Part shown: piece by piece, positions 20,201-31,630 of the stretch
Numbering within the stretch: the first letter of the stretch is position 1
Layout of the letters: each line of letters opens with the position of its first letter
Assembly (NCBI RefSeq): GCF_021654285.1
Contig: NZ_JAKFZS010000001.1
Location: 248,001-312,000, forward strand
Direction of reading: 5' to 3'
DNA from: Pseudoalteromonas luteoviolacea
GTDB lineage: Bacteria > Pseudomonadota > Gammaproteobacteria > Enterobacterales > Alteromonadaceae
Length of the DNA stretch: 64,000 nucleotides
The notes under the pieces: model-generated
The model's database searches: none
What the model was told of the DNA's origin: nothing
The model's input: the letters and a program-made list of their open reading frames with translations, nothing else
Made by a program: the position numbers and the translations under genes

Positions 20201-21114
20201 GCACCAGAGAATGGCGCAATCGCTGTTGGGTGGTTATGAGTTTCAACCTTCATCAAGATTTCAATGTTTTCTTGATTGTAGCTGTACTCACCTTCTTTAT
20301 TTGGGAAGAAACGACCCGCTTTAGAACCCTTCATTACTGCTGCGTTATCTTTATAAGCAGACAGTACATTTTCAGGGTGCGTCTCGTAAGTATTCTTGAT
20401 CATTTTAAACAGCGATTTAGGCTGCTCTTCACCGTCGATTGTCCAATCAGCGTTGAAAATTTTGTGACGACAGTGCTCAGAGTTCGCTTGTGCGAACATG
20501 AATAGCTCGATGTCGTTCGGGTTACGGCCTAGTTTTGTGAAGTTTTCTACTAGGTAGTCAATTTCGTCGTCCGCCAATGCAAAGCCTTGCTCAACGTTTG
20601 CTGTTGCAAGTGCTTCACGGCCACCGCCAAGAATGTCAACAGATGACATTGGGCGCGGCTCTTCTACACGGAATAACTGTCCAGCATCTTCTAAGTTGCT
20701 GTGTACAGACTCTGTCATGCGGTCATGAAGTAACTTAGCTACATCCGCTAATTGCTCTGCGCTTAGTGCGCCCTCAACATAGTAAGCGATACCACGCTCA
20801 ACACGGTGAACTTTATCTAGACCACAGTTGTTCGCGATGTCAGTTGCTTTAGAAGCCCATGGAGAAATAGTTCCAATGCGAGGCGTCACTAAAATAAGTG
20901 TTCCCTCAGGCTTGTGCTCGACGGCGGTAGGCCCATACTTTAATAACTTGCTTAGCTTGTCGAGTTCTGTCTCTGAAAGGTCAGCTGTTACATCAGCAAA
21001 ATGCATAAACTCAGCATATACGCCTGTAACAGGTAACTCTGCATCCGCGCAGCTTTTAAGGATCTTTTGGACTTTAAAATCAGAAAGTGCAGGTGCACCA
21101 CGTAGGATTAACAT
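17230..21114 (-). CDS. purL: Phosphoribosylformylglycinamidine synthase
   Basis: The large single-chain FGAM synthase of purine synthesis (1294 aa; E. coli 1295). It converts FGAR, glutamine and ATP to FGAM. The N-terminal PurS-like part starts [13 protein letters not shown], two AIR-synthase-like ATP-binding halves follow ([29 protein letters not shown]), and the C-terminal glutaminase domain has the nucleophile loop [11 protein letters not shown] and SHGEGHAEF. The start at 21114 matches family length; the frame extends 35 codons upstream, with an alternative ATG 16 codons before. Monocistronic; its 3' end is followed by two degenerate copies of its own tail. Confidence 0.95.
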   Translation of the reverse strand: MLILRGAPALSDFKVQKILKSCADAELPVTGVYAEFMHFADVTADLSETELDKLSKLLKYGPTAVEHKPEGTLILVTPRIGTISPWASKATDIANNCGLDKVHRVERGIAYYVEGALSAEQLADVAKLLHDRMTESVHSNLEDAGQLFRVEEPRPMSSVDILGGGREALATANVEQGFALADDEIDYLVENFTKLGRNPNDIELFMFAQANSEHCRHKIFNADWTIDGEEQPKSLFKMIKNTYETHPENVLSAYKDNAAVMKGSKAGRFFPNKEGEYSYNQENIEILMKVETHNHPTAIAPFSGASTGSGGEIRDEGATGRGSKPKAGLVGFTVSNLRIPGFEQPWETNFGKPGRIVNALDIMIDGPLGGAAFNNEFGRPNLLGYFRTYEEKVNSHNGFEVRGYHKPIMLAGGLGNIRTEHVQKGEIPVGAKLVALGGPAMNIGLGGGAASSMASGQSNEDLDFASVQRENPEMERRCQEVIDKCWQLGDENPIAFIHDVGAGGLSNAFPELVDDGGRGGKFQLRNIPNDEPGMAPHEIWCNESQERYVLAVAAEDFARFEEICKRERAQYAVIGEATEERHLTVADSHFDNNPVDLPLEVLLGKAPKMHRDVESKQVSGEALKTDSIDVEEAAKRLLRLPTIAEKTFLITIGDRTVTGLVARDQMVGPWQVPVANCAVTAAAFDTYHGEAMSMGERTPAALLNYGASARLAVAEALTNIAGANIGGLENIKLSANWMAAAGHPGEDAGLYEAVKAVGEELCPALGLTIPVGKDSMSMKTKWEENGENKEVTAPLSLVITAFGRVEDIRKTVTPQLRTDKGDSSLILVDLGAGQNRMGASSLAQVYKQLGDKTPDVDNPELLKGFYNAMQALVADEKLLAYHDRSDGGLFTTVAEMAFAGRTGVTVNLDSLTGSDIEALYNEELGAVIQVRNSDLAAVEAVLVDNGLGAISHTIGALNAEDKVIFNRGGEAVLANTRTELRTIWAETTYKMQALRDNPECAKQEFDAKFDEKDPGLNVKLSFDLNEDVAAPYIATGAKPKMAILREQGVNSHVEMAAAFNRAGFAAVDVHMSDILEGRLTLEEFKGLVACGGFSYGDVLGAGEGWAKSILFNDMARDQFQTFFERQDTFSLGVCNGCQMLSTLKELIPGTEHWPRFVTNKSERFEARFSLVEVQESPSVFFQGMAGSRMPIAVSHGEGHAEFANDAAVKAALESGTVAVQYVDNFGKPTTQYPNNPNGSPEGITGITSTDGRATVMMPHPERVFRAVANSWHPDEWKEDSPWMRMFRNARKNVG

Positions 21115-21358
21115 AGATATTTCATCCGGGGTTAAGGATTGAACGATATTTTGGGCCGCCATTATAGTCGAATTGACGCACAGATTTAACTCAAAATTGT
21201 CATTTATCGAAAAAAACACGCTTCACAAATAGGTATATACTTGAGAGCATACGATTAAAAGTTTGATTTTGCTTTTAATGCACACCATCATTGCGTAAAA
21301 ACACTCTGTATCTTATGGAGTTAATCGGTAACTTAATAAATTTCATAACGGAAAAGGC

Positions 21359-22741
21359 ATGGTACAAAACAAGCTAACGGGTTTATTAAGCACGCTGGTG
21401 TTCATTCTATTACTGGCAGGCTGTGATAAGGCACCACCGAGCCAGCTTCAACAAATAAAAAACAAGGGCAAACTCAATGTTGGGATCTTGGTCGGTCCTG
21501 CAACTTATTATCAGGGCCATAACGAAGAAGAAGGCTTTGAATATGAACTTGCAGGCATGTTCGCCGATGAACTGAATGTCGAGCTTAATATCATCCCCTT
21601 TTTCAATTTAGAAAAACTTTTTGAACAGTTAGAGCGAGGTGATGTCGACATCATCGCCTCTGGGATTAGCTATCACCCAAAGAGAGCAGAAAGCTTTCGT
21701 TTTGGTCCTTTTTACCGAGATATCAGCCAAAAGTTAGTGTATAAGCAAGGTAAAAAGCGCCCTAGGCACTATGGTCAACTCTCGGGGCCTGTTACCGTAC
21801 TTGCCAATAGCCATCACGTACTTTCGTTACAAGCAGCAAAACAAGATTACCCTGAGCTACAATGGCAAACGACTCAAGCCTTAGATCAAGAAGAATTACT
21901 GCAAGGGATTCTAGCCGGCGAGATTGAATATACGATTGTGGACTCTCACTCCCTATCGCTTTTTCGTCGCTATCACCCAAACCTCAGTATTGCATTTTCT
22001 GTCACCCAATCAGATCCCATCGCTTGGGTGATGAAAAAGCAAAATGATGATTCATTGTATGCTTTACTGCTGCCATTTTTTGCCAAAATTCAAAGTCACA
22101 ACCAGCTTGCTGCTTTAGAAGAAAAGTACTTTGGTCATGTCGAACAATTCAATTACGTGAATACTGTGGCGTTTGTCGAAGCCAGCAAAGCAGTACTGCC
22201 TAAATACGCACCTTGGTTTATCGAATATGCAAAGGCACATAACGTTGACTGGCGATTACTTGCGGCACTGAGTTATCAAGAATCGATGTGGAACCCAAGA
22301 GCAAAATCCCCCACTGGCGTTCGCGGCATAATGATGCTCACTCAAAGCACAGCCAAGCGTGTTGGTGTTAAACATCGACTTAAACCGGAACAAAATATCC
22401 GTGGCGGCGCAAAATACCTAGCTAACTTAATTTCACGGGTACCAGAAGATGTATCTGATCCAGATAGAACTTGGTTGGCCTTAGCGGCGTATAACGTCGG
22501 TATGGGACATGTAAGAGATGCATTAAAACTGACGAAACAACAAGGTGGCAATCCGAATAGTTGGGCGGATGTTAAAAAACGACTACCACTGCTGACTAAA
22601 AAACGCTACTATCGAAGTACAAGATATGGATATGCGCGTGGCGATGTTGCTGTACATTATGTCGATAATATACGCCGCTACTTCGACGCTCTGGTCTGGT
22701 TAGACGAAAATGGAGCGCTCCCTTTCAGTTCCGGTAATTAA
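21359..22741 (+). CDS. mltF: Membrane-bound lytic murein transglycosylase F
   Basis: MltF cleaves peptidoglycan glycan strands, forming anhydromuropeptides, from the inner leaflet of the outer membrane. The 460-aa protein has a lipobox (LLLAGC, Cys 22). An extracellular-solute-binding-like regulatory domain comes next (about 35-265). The SLT catalytic domain follows (DWRLLAALSYQESMWNP with the catalytic Glu, then SPTGVRGIMMLT and AAYNVGMGHV). It is divergent from purL and precedes tadA, as in E. coli. Confidence 0.94.
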   Translation: MVQNKLTGLLSTLVFILLLAGCDKAPPSQLQQIKNKGKLNVGILVGPATYYQGHNEEEGFEYELAGMFADELNVELNIIPFFNLEKLFEQLERGDVDIIASGISYHPKRAESFRFGPFYRDISQKLVYKQGKKRPRHYGQLSGPVTVLANSHHVLSLQAAKQDYPELQWQTTQALDQEELLQGILAGEIEYTIVDSHSLSLFRRYHPNLSIAFSVTQSDPIAWVMKKQNDDSLYALLLPFFAKIQSHNQLAALEEKYFGHVEQFNYVNTVAFVEASKAVLPKYAPWFIEYAKAHNVDWRLLAALSYQESMWNPRAKSPTGVRGIMMLTQSTAKRVGVKHRLKPEQNIRGGAKYLANLISRVPEDVSDPDRTWLALAAYNVGMGHVRDALKLTKQQGGNPNSWADVKKRLPLLTKKRYYRSTRYGYARGDVAVHYVDNIRRYFDALVWLDENGALPFSSGN

Positions 22742-22835
22742 CGGCATCCCAGTCTCGTTGTCATAAGCCTGTCATACAAAGCAGGTATTTCTGTCACGCG
22801 TAATACAGTTTTTCTCTCACATTAAGGAGGTTCAG

Positions 22836-23572
<737 letters not shown>

Positions 23573-23681
23573 TTACAGAATTATTGCTAAAATTACCAAA
23601 TTACCATGGCTCACTAATATAAAATTAGGCTATAATTCGCCGCTTTTTTTATTTAATGAGCTCAAAACACACGGGTAAAAC

Positions 23682-24986
23682 ATGAAATTTCCGGGACACC
23701 GTAGGCATAAGCATTATTTTCCTGTGGAAGATAAGGACCCACTTATCAACCACTTAAATGCTGAAGATCGCTTGAAGCGTAACTATATTTGCGGCATCGA
23801 CCAAATCGTTGTCGACATCGAAGCTAAAGTCGACCAAGCTTTTTTGGATGAATTCCACCTGCAGCGTGGTATGTCACAAGTCATAGACAATGATGTCACC
23901 AATGCACTTTATGAGCGTTTAAAACGTGATGACATGATTGACTACGAATTTGCTGGCGGCACCATAGGCAACACCATGCACAACTATTCGGTACTGGCTG
24001 ATGATCGCTCTGTACTATTAGGTGTGATGAGTGAAAGTATTGAAATCGGCAGCTATGCATATAAGTTTTTATGTAATACATCCAGCCGCGTCGACTTAGA
24101 CCACCTTCAGCCAGTTGCCGGTCCTATTGGCCGTTGCTTCACACTGATTGATGATAGCGGTGAGCGTACCTTCGCTATCAGTGCAGGTTTAATGAACTAC
24201 TTGCGCCCTGAATCGATTAGTCAGTCATTAATCGAAAACGCCTCAGCTTTGGTGATCAGTGCTTATCTCATGCGTACAAAAGGCGATGAGACAATGACAC
24301 AAGCAACCATGCAAGCCGTTGAGTATGCGAATAAAGCAGGTGTGCCAGTGGTATTAACCTTGGGCACTAAATTCTTGATCGAGCAAGATCCACAGTGGTG
24401 GGCTGAGTTTGTTGAAAAACATGTTGATATTCTCGCGATGAACGAAGAAGAAGGCGAAGCAATCACTGGCTTTGACGATCCGCTGATGGCCGCAGACAAA
24501 GCGCTTGACTGGGTTGACTTAGTTATCTGTACGGCAGGCCCTACCGGCTTGTATATGGCAGGTTACGTTGAAGACACCATGAAACGTGAAACCGAGTACC
24601 CACTGCTGCCGGGCGCGATTCCTGAATTTAACCGCTATGAGTTCTCTCGCGCCATGCGCAAGTCTCATTGTGATAACCCAATCCGAGTTTATAGTCACAC
24701 AGCCCCTTATATGGGTGGTCCAGATACCATTAAAAATACCAATGGTGCCGGTGACTGTGCACTCGCTGCGGTATTGCATGACTTATCAGCAAATGTTTAT
24801 CACCGTTTGAACGTGCCAAACTCTGCCAAACACGAACAGGCTGCAATCACCTATTCGTCACTTGCACAGATCAGCAAATATGCAAACCGTGCAAGCTTTG
24901 AAGTGTTGGTTCAACACTCACCACGATTATCTCGTGGTTTACCTGAAAGAGAAGACTCTTTAGAGCAATCTTACTGGGATCAGTAA
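23682..24986 (+). CDS. gsk: Inosine/guanosine kinase
   Basis: A PfkB/ribokinase-family nucleoside kinase of 434 aa, identical in length to E. coli Gsk. It phosphorylates guanosine and inosine for purine salvage. The N-terminal substrate-lid region is MKFPGHRRHKHYF to NYICGIDQ; GGTIGNTMHN binds the nucleoside; the C-terminal catalytic anion hole is NTNGAGDCALAA with the catalytic Asp. A bidirectional terminator follows. Confidence 0.95.
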   Translation: MKFPGHRRHKHYFPVEDKDPLINHLNAEDRLKRNYICGIDQIVVDIEAKVDQAFLDEFHLQRGMSQVIDNDVTNALYERLKRDDMIDYEFAGGTIGNTMHNYSVLADDRSVLLGVMSESIEIGSYAYKFLCNTSSRVDLDHLQPVAGPIGRCFTLIDDSGERTFAISAGLMNYLRPESISQSLIENASALVISAYLMRTKGDETMTQATMQAVEYANKAGVPVVLTLGTKFLIEQDPQWWAEFVEKHVDILAMNEEEGEAITGFDDPLMAADKALDWVDLVICTAGPTGLYMAGYVEDTMKRETEYPLLPGAIPEFNRYEFSRAMRKSHCDNPIRVYSHTAPYMGGPDTIKNTNGAGDCALAAVLHDLSANVYHRLNVPNSAKHEQAAITYSSLAQISKYANRASFEVLVQHSPRLSRGLPEREDSLEQSYWDQ

Positions 24987-24991
24987 TTTAA

Positions 24992-25016
24992 TTTGCGCAC
25001 ACACTGTGTGCGCAAA
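24992..25016. terminator. Bidirectional terminator between gsk and glsA
   Basis: A perfect dyad, TTTGCGCACACA-C-TGTGTGCGCAAA, between two convergent genes. The innermost bases must open to form a loop. Confidence 0.75.
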
Positions 25017-25026
25017 ATGTGCTGCG

Positions 25027-25944
25027 TTAGAAAATAGCTGTTCCGAGCTCTTCAGCAAGAAACTCTAACGCGGCAATTCCTGCAACTGAATTCCCCACTT
25101 TATCAAGACCAGGGGACCAAACAGCTATCGTAAAACGACCCGGTACCACTGCAATAATGGCGCCAGATACGCCCGACTTTCCTGGCATACCAACTCGATA
25201 ACCAAAATCTCCTGCCGCATCATACAAACCACTGGTAAATAGCAATGAGTTAAGTTGCTTGATCTGTTTGGCAGGCAAAATTTGCTGCTGTGTTTGCGTG
25301 CATACACCACCATTGGATAGATAAGAAAAGCACTTCGCCAATTCAGCTGCATTTAATTCAATGGCGCAAAAGTTAAAATATGACCAAAGCACCTCTTCAA
25401 CTTCATTGTTGAAGTTACCAAATGATTTCATTAAATATGCCATCGCTGCATTGCGATAACGATGTTCATACTCTGACTGTGCAACCACTTTGTTGACGCT
25501 CAGCTTAGGATTACCGGTTTGCATTCGATAGCTTTCTAGCATGGTATGAATAGGCGCACTTAAACGCGAGTACAGCGCATCACAGGTCACTATCGCACCC
25601 GCATTGATAAACGGGTTTCTCGGGATGCCATTTTCAAACTCTAACTGTGTTAGTGAATTAAAAGCAGTGCCTGAAGGCTCTTTTCCGACTCTTTGCCATA
25701 ACTCATCACCATAACGCTGCAGCGCCAGTGTAAGTGTCATGACCTTTGAGACGGACTGCACCGTAAATTTCGCCTCACAGTCACCGGCACTATATGTGTC
25801 ACCACTTTGCGTTTGAATCGCAATGGCGAACTGCCCTAACTGCTGCTCAGCAAGGGCTGGAATGTAATCAGCAACTTTACCATGGTGCAATAATGGCTGA
25901 ACATGTCGTACTGTTCGCTCTAAAATAGATTGATAGTCTGTCAT
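25027..25944 (-). CDS. glsA: Glutaminase
   Basis: A serine-dependent glutaminase (beta-lactamase fold) that hydrolyses glutamine to glutamate and ammonia. The SxxK motif is SVSKVMTLT, NPFINAGAIV follows, and the Tyr motif and GMPGKSGVSGAI lie towards the C-terminus. The start at 25944 (MTDYQSILERTV) gives 305 aa, near E. coli GlsB (308); the upstream extension is cysteine-rich and unlike the family. Confidence 0.92.
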   Translation of the reverse strand: MTDYQSILERTVRHVQPLLHHGKVADYIPALAEQQLGQFAIAIQTQSGDTYSAGDCEAKFTVQSVSKVMTLTLALQRYGDELWQRVGKEPSGTAFNSLTQLEFENGIPRNPFINAGAIVTCDALYSRLSAPIHTMLESYRMQTGNPKLSVNKVVAQSEYEHRYRNAAMAYLMKSFGNFNNEVEEVLWSYFNFCAIELNAAELAKCFSYLSNGGVCTQTQQQILPAKQIKQLNSLLFTSGLYDAAGDFGYRVGMPGKSGVSGAIIAVVPGRFTIAVWSPGLDKVGNSVAGIAALEFLAEELGTAIF

Positions 25945-26005
25945 ATCAAAAATGCAAAATTCACAATGAGCGGAGTGTAACAAAAGCGCTATCACCCAGC
26001 CATAA

Positions 26006-26040
26006 AAAAGCCGTTGAAAACGCTGTTTTCAACGGCTTTT
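26006..26040 (-). terminator. Rho-independent terminator of the phosphoribosyltransferase gene
   Basis: A 16-bp stem (AAAAGCCGTTGAAAAC / GTTTTCAACGGCTTTT) with a 3-base loop and a T6 tract on the minus strand, 17 bp past the stop at 26058. Confidence 0.9.
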
Positions 26041-26057
26041 GAAAAATAAGTGTTCAG

Positions 26058-26621
26058 TTACTTCGAAAATAAATCTTTAATGTTAGCGAGGTCTGACTTA
26101 CCTTCAATCAACTCATCTGGTGTTAAACCTGAGAGTTCATGTGGAAACACCAACCACTCATCAGACTCGTGAATGTAGTAATCTGGCGTCATTGGTACTT
26201 TTTTGTTTGCTGGTTTGTAGTACGGGCAAGCAACACGGATATCTTTAGGCAAGTTTAGACGCATTAGCTCTTCAAGCTTTTCTTTCAATGCGTAAATACT
26301 GCGGCCAGAGTCAAATACATCATCAACAATCAATAAAGAGTCGCCCGCGTTGGCATTCTCAATGATGTAATGTAGACCATGTACTTTGATCTCTTTGGAC
26401 TGCTTGCCAATCCCATAATACGAAGAGGTACGTACCGCGATATGATCTGTTTCTATGCCTTTGTAGTCATAGTACTCTTGCACAGCAATACCAATTGGCG
26501 CACCACCTCGCCAAATACCGATGATAAAATCCGGACGAAACCCATCTTCATACACTTGAGCCGCCAGACGAAATGAATCCTCTAAAAGCTGTTGCGCTGT
26601 GATATAGCACTTATCAGACAT
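26058..26621 (-). CDS. Purine-type phosphoribosyltransferase
   Basis: 187 aa of type I phosphoribosyltransferase fold. The PRPP-binding loop is LLIVDDVFDSGRS (about 97-109), and IGIWRGGAPIG is the pyrophosphate loop. WLVFPHEL near the C-terminus resembles the base-binding hood of hypoxanthine/xanthine enzymes. It probably salvages hypoxanthine, guanine or xanthine; the exact base is uncertain, so no symbol is given. Monocistronic with its own terminator. Confidence 0.82.
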   Translation of the reverse strand: MSDKCYITAQQLLEDSFRLAAQVYEDGFRPDFIIGIWRGGAPIGIAVQEYYDYKGIETDHIAVRTSSYYGIGKQSKEIKVHGLHYIIENANAGDSLLIVDDVFDSGRSIYALKEKLEELMRLNLPKDIRVACPYYKPANKKVPMTPDYYIHESDEWLVFPHELSGLTPDELIEGKSDLANIKDLFSK

Positions 26622-26809
26622 AAAAACCCCGTATTGTCAGTGCGAGTGGCACCTGATCATGTGTCACTCTGAACAAGAATAACTTATAACCGTGTATTCT
26701 AGCTGAGTCGGGTAGAAATTGCTTGCGGTACATCAGAGTTTTTACGACAAAATGACGGAAAAAAGATATTAAAAAGAAGAATTGTAGAAAGATGATTAGC
26801 GATGATTAA

Positions 26810-26838
26810 ATCGTGAGCAGGCAGAGCCCGCTCACGAT
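26810..26838 (-). terminator. Terminator-like hairpin downstream of parC
   Basis: ATCGTGAGC and GCTCACGAT form a 9-bp stem that can extend inwards. On the minus strand it is followed by TTTAATC, a weak T-tract, just after the parC stop. Confidence 0.65.
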
Positions 26839-26842
26839 GGAA

Positions 26843-29131
26843 TTATTCTGCCGTATCGGCTTCTGAGTCGTCTTGTTCAATTAACTCAATTTCAAAGTTA
26901 TCAACGCGTTGTAAACCTCGAGGTAATTTATTACCACGACGACCGCGCTCACCAAAATAGTGCTCTAAGTCCGAGTTCTTGAGCGTTAATTTACGCTTAC
27001 CTGCATACAGCGTAACTGCACGTCCATCTGGTACTACAGCGAGTACTTTAACAAATTCTTCCCGTGCTTGTACCTTGGCACTTGGGATTGAGATGATTTT
27101 ATTTCCCTTACCCTTTGCAAGCTTCGGTAAATCTCTTAATGGGAATAATAACATGCGCCCTTCATTAGAAATGGCCATACAGCGATCAGTCGCCACATCA
27201 TTCACTGAGATGGGCGCAATGAGTTCAGCTCCCTTAGGAATACTCACGAGCGCCTTACCATTTTTGTTTTTGCTGACTAAATCATTAAATTCAGCAATAA
27301 AACCGTAACCAGCATCAGTTGCCATCAAATAAAGTGCTTGCTCTTCACCCATCACAACATGTTCAAAGTTCACACCCGCGGCAAGGTTAAAGCGCCCAGT
27401 CATAGGCTCCCCCTGACTTCTTGCCGATGGCAAACTATGTGCATCGGTTGCGAACGCACGGCCTGAACTATCTAAGAAGACCGCTGGCTGATTACTCTTA
27501 CCTTTAGCTGATGCTTTATAGACATCCCCTGAACGATAATTTAAGCCTTCAGCATCAATATCATGACCTTTTGCGAAACGCGCCCACCCCTTTTCAGATA
27601 GCACAACGGTGACCGCTTCAGATGGGATTAAGTCTTTTTCGCTCAGCGCTTTCGCTTCTTGACGTTCAATCACAGGTGAGCGTCTTTCATCGCCATATAA
27701 CTCTGCCGCTTCTTGGATCTCTTTTTTCATCAAGGTCGACATGCGACGCTCTGAGCCTAAAGTAAGTTCAAGCTTGTCACGCTCTTTGCTCAGCTCGTCT
27801 TGCTCACCGCGGATCTTCATCTCTTCAAGCTTCGCCAAGTGACGAAGTTTCAGATCCAAAATGGCTTCAGCTTGTGTTTCTGATAAACCAAAACGTTTTA
27901 TAAGCTCCGCTTTTGGATCATCTTCATTTCTAATGATTTCAATCACTTCATCAATATTCAAAAAGGCGATCATCAAGCCTTCTAGAATATGCAAACGCGC
28001 TAAGACTTTATCTAGGCGATATTGCAAACGTCTGCGTACTGTCTCACGACGGAAGATCAACCACTCAGACAAAATCTGTTGTAGATCTTTAACCTGAGGG
28101 CGGCCATCTAGCCCAATCATGTTGAGATTTACACGGTAGTTTTTCTCAAGATCTGTGGTCGCAAACAAGTGCGCCATCAACGGCTCAGACTTCACCCGAT
28201 TGGAACGAGGCACTACGACAATGCGCGTCGGATTTTCGTGATCTGATTCATCACGTAAATCTGCTACCATAGGCAGCTTCTTCGCGGTCATTTGCGCTGC
28301 AATTTGCTCCAGCACTTTTGCACCTGATGTCTGGTGAGGCAGTGCTGTAATAACAATTTCACCCTGCTCTTCATGGAACACCGCGCGCATCTTAATTGAA
28401 CCACGACCCGTGGTGTAGATTTTACGAATATCATCTTTTGGTGTGATGATTTCCGCTTCAGTTGGATAGTCTGGTGCTTGAACAACTTCTAACAACTCTT
28501 CTAGCGTTGTTTTTGGCTTGTCTAGCAACATACAACAAGCAGAAGCTAATTCATTGACATTGTGTGGCGGAATGTCCGTCGCCATACCAACGGCGATACC
28601 CGTAACCCCATTTAATAAGATGTGTGGCAGTCTGGCAGGTAATACTTGCGGCTCTTTCATTGTGCCGTCAAAGTTAGGCACCCAATCCACAGTACCTTGA
28701 CCAAGCTCTTTGAGTAATACCTCAGAGAATTTAGACAAGCGCGCTTCTGTATAACGCATTGCCGCAAATGATTTAGGATCGTCAGCAGCACCCCAGTTAC
28801 CTTGGCCATCGACCAAAGGGTAACGATAAGAGAATGGCTGCGCCATTAATACCATGGCTTCGTAACAGGCACTGTCGCCATGTGGGTGGTATTTACCTAA
28901 TACATCACCGACTGTACGTGCTGACTTTTTGTATTTTGCAGCTGCTGATAAGCCCAATTCACTCATCGCATAAACGATACGACGCTGCACAGGCTTAAGG
29001 CCATCACCAATATGTGGCAATGCCCGGTCCATGATCACATACATGGAATAATTTAAGTAGGCGTCTTCAGTAAAACGCCCCATAGGTAATTGTTCTATGC
29101 CCTGTAAAGAGAGGGCCTGTGGATCAGTCAT
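26843..29131 (-). CDS. parC: DNA topoisomerase IV subunit A
   Basis: ParC is the cleavage/rejoining subunit of topoisomerase IV, which decatenates daughter chromosomes. The 762-aa protein has the winged-helix region with the active-site Tyr in AAMRYTEA (about 127) and a C-terminal beta-pinwheel (about 490-740). The quinolone-determining region keeps the sensitive residues (HGDSACYE; Ser 87 and Glu 91, equivalent to E. coli Ser80 and Glu84). It follows parE by 18 bp as the last gene of nudF-yqiB-cpdA-yqiA-parE-parC. Confidence 0.96.
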   Translation of the reverse strand: MTDPQALSLQGIEQLPMGRFTEDAYLNYSMYVIMDRALPHIGDGLKPVQRRIVYAMSELGLSAAAKYKKSARTVGDVLGKYHPHGDSACYEAMVLMAQPFSYRYPLVDGQGNWGAADDPKSFAAMRYTEARLSKFSEVLLKELGQGTVDWVPNFDGTMKEPQVLPARLPHILLNGVTGIAVGMATDIPPHNVNELASACCMLLDKPKTTLEELLEVVQAPDYPTEAEIITPKDDIRKIYTTGRGSIKMRAVFHEEQGEIVITALPHQTSGAKVLEQIAAQMTAKKLPMVADLRDESDHENPTRIVVVPRSNRVKSEPLMAHLFATTDLEKNYRVNLNMIGLDGRPQVKDLQQILSEWLIFRRETVRRRLQYRLDKVLARLHILEGLMIAFLNIDEVIEIIRNEDDPKAELIKRFGLSETQAEAILDLKLRHLAKLEEMKIRGEQDELSKERDKLELTLGSERRMSTLMKKEIQEAAELYGDERRSPVIERQEAKALSEKDLIPSEAVTVVLSEKGWARFAKGHDIDAEGLNYRSGDVYKASAKGKSNQPAVFLDSSGRAFATDAHSLPSARSQGEPMTGRFNLAAGVNFEHVVMGEEQALYLMATDAGYGFIAEFNDLVSKNKNGKALVSIPKGAELIAPISVNDVATDRCMAISNEGRMLLFPLRDLPKLAKGKGNKIISIPSAKVQAREEFVKVLAVVPDGRAVTLYAGKRKLTLKNSDLEHYFGERGRRGNKLPRGLQRVDNFEIELIEQDDSEADTAE

Positions 29132-29149
29132 GACACACCTTACTTCTTG

Positions 29150-31039
29150 TTATACCTCGGCTTTATCGCCATGTTGCTCTAACCAAGCCTTTCTGTCACC
29201 AGAGCGTTTCTTCGCCAGTAGCATATCCATCATTTCTAATGTTTGCTCTTGCTCATCTAATGTGAGCTGAACCAAGCGGCGAGTATTCGGATCCATCGTC
29301 GTTTCACGCAATTGCATTGGGTTCATTTCACCCAAACCTTTAAAGCGTTGAACGTTGACTTTGCCACGTTTCTTTTCGGCTTCAATACGATCTAAAATGC
29401 CCCGTTTTTCATCTTCATCCAGGGCGTAAAATACTTCTTTGCCGACATCAATTCTAAATAGCGGCGGCATAGCAACGTACACGTGCCCCGCCTGTACTAA
29501 GGTTGGGAAATGCTTAACAAATAGTGCACACAACAGCGTTGCAATGTGCAGTCCGTCGGAGTCCGCATCAGCAAGAATACACACCTTGCCATAACGCAAC
29601 GTCGATAAATCAGTTGAATCTGGGTCGATACCAAGCGCAACGGAAATGTCATGCACTTCTTGTGACGCCAAGATCTGACCTGAATCCACTTCCCACGTAT
29701 TTAAGATTTTACCACGCAGTGGCATAATGGCTTGAAACTCTCTATCACGTGCTTGCTTAGCTGATCCGCCCGCAGAGTCACCCTCTACCAAAAATATTTC
29801 TGAACGCTCTGTCTCACTGCCTGAACAATCAGTGAGCTTACCTGGCAGTGCCGGTCCACTGGTGACCTTTTTACGTACCACCTTTTTCGCTGCACGCAAA
29901 CGCTTTTGCGCATTGCTGATACACAGCTCAGCTAATAGCTCTGCTGTTTCTGTGTGCTCGTTGAGCCATAAACTAAATGCGTCTTTCACTATGCCTGACA
30001 CAAAGGTTGCACATGAGCGAGACGACAGTTTTTCTTTCGTTTGGCCCGCAAACTGTGGGTCTTGCATCTTAACAGATAAAACGTAGCTACATTTATCCCA
30101 CACGTCATCTGGCGTTAATTTTACGCCTCTTGGTAACAAGTTACGGAATTCACAGAACTCTCGCATTGCTTCAAGCAAGCCTTGCCTTAAGCCATTCACA
30201 TGCGTACCGCCCTGCGCGGTTGGGATCAAGTTCACATAACTTTCAGCTATCGACTCGCCTCCCTCAGGTAGCCAGTGCAGTGCCCAATCAACCCCTTCTG
30301 TTGAGCCACTAAAGCTCCCAGTAAATGGCGATTTAGGTAGCACTTCTAAATCTTTTGCACTGTCACTTAAATAGTCTTCTAAACCAGATTCATAATGCCA
30401 TTCTTGCGTTTCTTTGGTTTGCTTATTAATAAAACGAATACGTAAGCCCGGGCATAAAACAGCTTTCGCTTTAAGTAAATGATTTAGCTTGGTCAAAGAG
30501 AAATTAGCAGAGTCGAAGTAGCTCGCATCAGGCCAAAATTGTACAGAAGTACCGGTATTGCGTTTGCCTACGCTGCCAGTGACTTCTAAATCCTGAACTT
30601 TATCACCGTTTTCAAAAGCTATTTCATATTGCTGAGCATCTCGTTTAACGGTGACCTCTACTCGCGTAGATAAGGCATTAACAACAGAGATACCTACCCC
30701 ATGCAAACCACCAGAAAACTGATAGTTTTTATTTGAAAATTTACCACCAGCATGAAGCTTAGTCAGGATCAATTCAACGCCTGGGATCCCCTCTTCAGGG
30801 TGAACATCCACGGGCATGCCTCGACCGTCATCAATGACTTGCAATGAATTGTCTTCATGCAAAATTACATCAATCTTGCTTGCATGCCCTGCAAGTGCTT
30901 CATCGACACTGTTATCAATGACTTCTTGGCCCAAATGATTGGGCCTAGTGGTGTCTGTGTACATTCCAGGGCGGCGTTTAACCGGCTCTAAGCCATTCAA
31001 CACCTCAATGGCTTCTGCGTTATAATTTTGCTGACTCAT
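29150..31039 (-). CDS. parE: DNA topoisomerase IV subunit B
   Basis: The ATPase subunit of topoisomerase IV. The 629-aa protein has a GHKL ATPase domain (DNSVDEALAG, DDGRGMPVD, GGLHGVGISVVNALS), a transducer domain, and a TOPRIM domain with EGDSAGG, PLRGKILN and DADSDG for magnesium. It starts MSQQNYNAEAIEVLNGLEPV, as in the family. A DNA gyrase B identity is unlikely because it is paired with parC. Confidence 0.96.
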   Translation of the reverse strand: MSQQNYNAEAIEVLNGLEPVKRRPGMYTDTTRPNHLGQEVIDNSVDEALAGHASKIDVILHEDNSLQVIDDGRGMPVDVHPEEGIPGVELILTKLHAGGKFSNKNYQFSGGLHGVGISVVNALSTRVEVTVKRDAQQYEIAFENGDKVQDLEVTGSVGKRNTGTSVQFWPDASYFDSANFSLTKLNHLLKAKAVLCPGLRIRFINKQTKETQEWHYESGLEDYLSDSAKDLEVLPKSPFTGSFSGSTEGVDWALHWLPEGGESIAESYVNLIPTAQGGTHVNGLRQGLLEAMREFCEFRNLLPRGVKLTPDDVWDKCSYVLSVKMQDPQFAGQTKEKLSSRSCATFVSGIVKDAFSLWLNEHTETAELLAELCISNAQKRLRAAKKVVRKKVTSGPALPGKLTDCSGSETERSEIFLVEGDSAGGSAKQARDREFQAIMPLRGKILNTWEVDSGQILASQEVHDISVALGIDPDSTDLSTLRYGKVCILADADSDGLHIATLLCALFVKHFPTLVQAGHVYVAMPPLFRIDVGKEVFYALDEDEKRGILDRIEAEKKRGKVNVQRFKGLGEMNPMQLRETTMDPNTRRLVQLTLDEQEQTLEMMDMLLAKKRSGDRKAWLEQHGDKAEV

Positions 31040-31072
31040 AAATGCTACTGACTAATTTTAGTTCTAACTGTT

Positions 31073-31630
31073 TTATTTAATTTTAAGAAAGTTGGCAAGG
31101 CGACTAAAATGCCTCTCAAAGCCGATGAAACTATGGTCGCCACCAAATTCAATGATTGATGGACAGTCTCGATAATAATTTACAGCATCTTGATAAGGTA
31201 ACACTTCATCTGCTGTTTGTTGCAATAGAAAAAGATTACTTGGCATTGAGAGCGTTTCAATATGCATGTGCTGCAATGCCGTCATATGTTCTATTGTAAG
31301 TTCATAATTCAATTCTTGATAGGGATTATACTGAGGACCAAGGTAATCCCATAGTAATTTGTCTGGTCGTACAGCCGGATTGACCACTACCGCACGTAAA
31401 TTAAACGCTTGTGATAAACATGTGGCAAAAAAACCACCCAAAGAACTACCAACTAGCGCACACTCATCATCAATGATACTTTCCAGCTGAAGCATTGCAA
31501 TACGCGGATCATAATGTAACCGAGGAACTAGGTATTCACAACGGTCTTTAAAATACGCCCCCAGTTGCTGCGCTTTAAACGACTTTTCTGAACTGTTAAA
31601 CCCGTGGATATAAATTACTTTACTAACCAT
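31073..31630 (-). CDS. yqiA: YqiA-family esterase
   Basis: A small alpha/beta hydrolase of 185 aa (E. coli YqiA 193). The oxyanion region is YIHGFNSS, the nucleophile elbow GSSLGGFFA, and the catalytic His lies in GGDHSF. The physiological substrate is unknown; the E. coli protein hydrolyses short acyl esters. The start at 31630 (MVSKVIYIHG) overlaps cpdA by 16 bp; a longer frame begins inside cpdA and has no family similarity. Confidence 0.88.
   Translation of the reverse strand: MVSKVIYIHGFNSSEKSFKAQQLGAYFKDRCEYLVPRLHYDPRIAMLQLESIIDDECALVGSSLGGFFATCLSQAFNLRAVVVNPAVRPDKLLWDYLGPQYNPYQELNYELTIEHMTALQHMHIETLSMPSNLFLLQQTADEVLPYQDAVNYYRDCPSIIEFGGDHSFIGFERHFSRLANFLKIK

Noticed and set aside
21220-21358. 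Possible PurR operator or purine riboswitch upstream of purL
   Set aside because: No PurR-box match or conserved purine aptamer core was seen.
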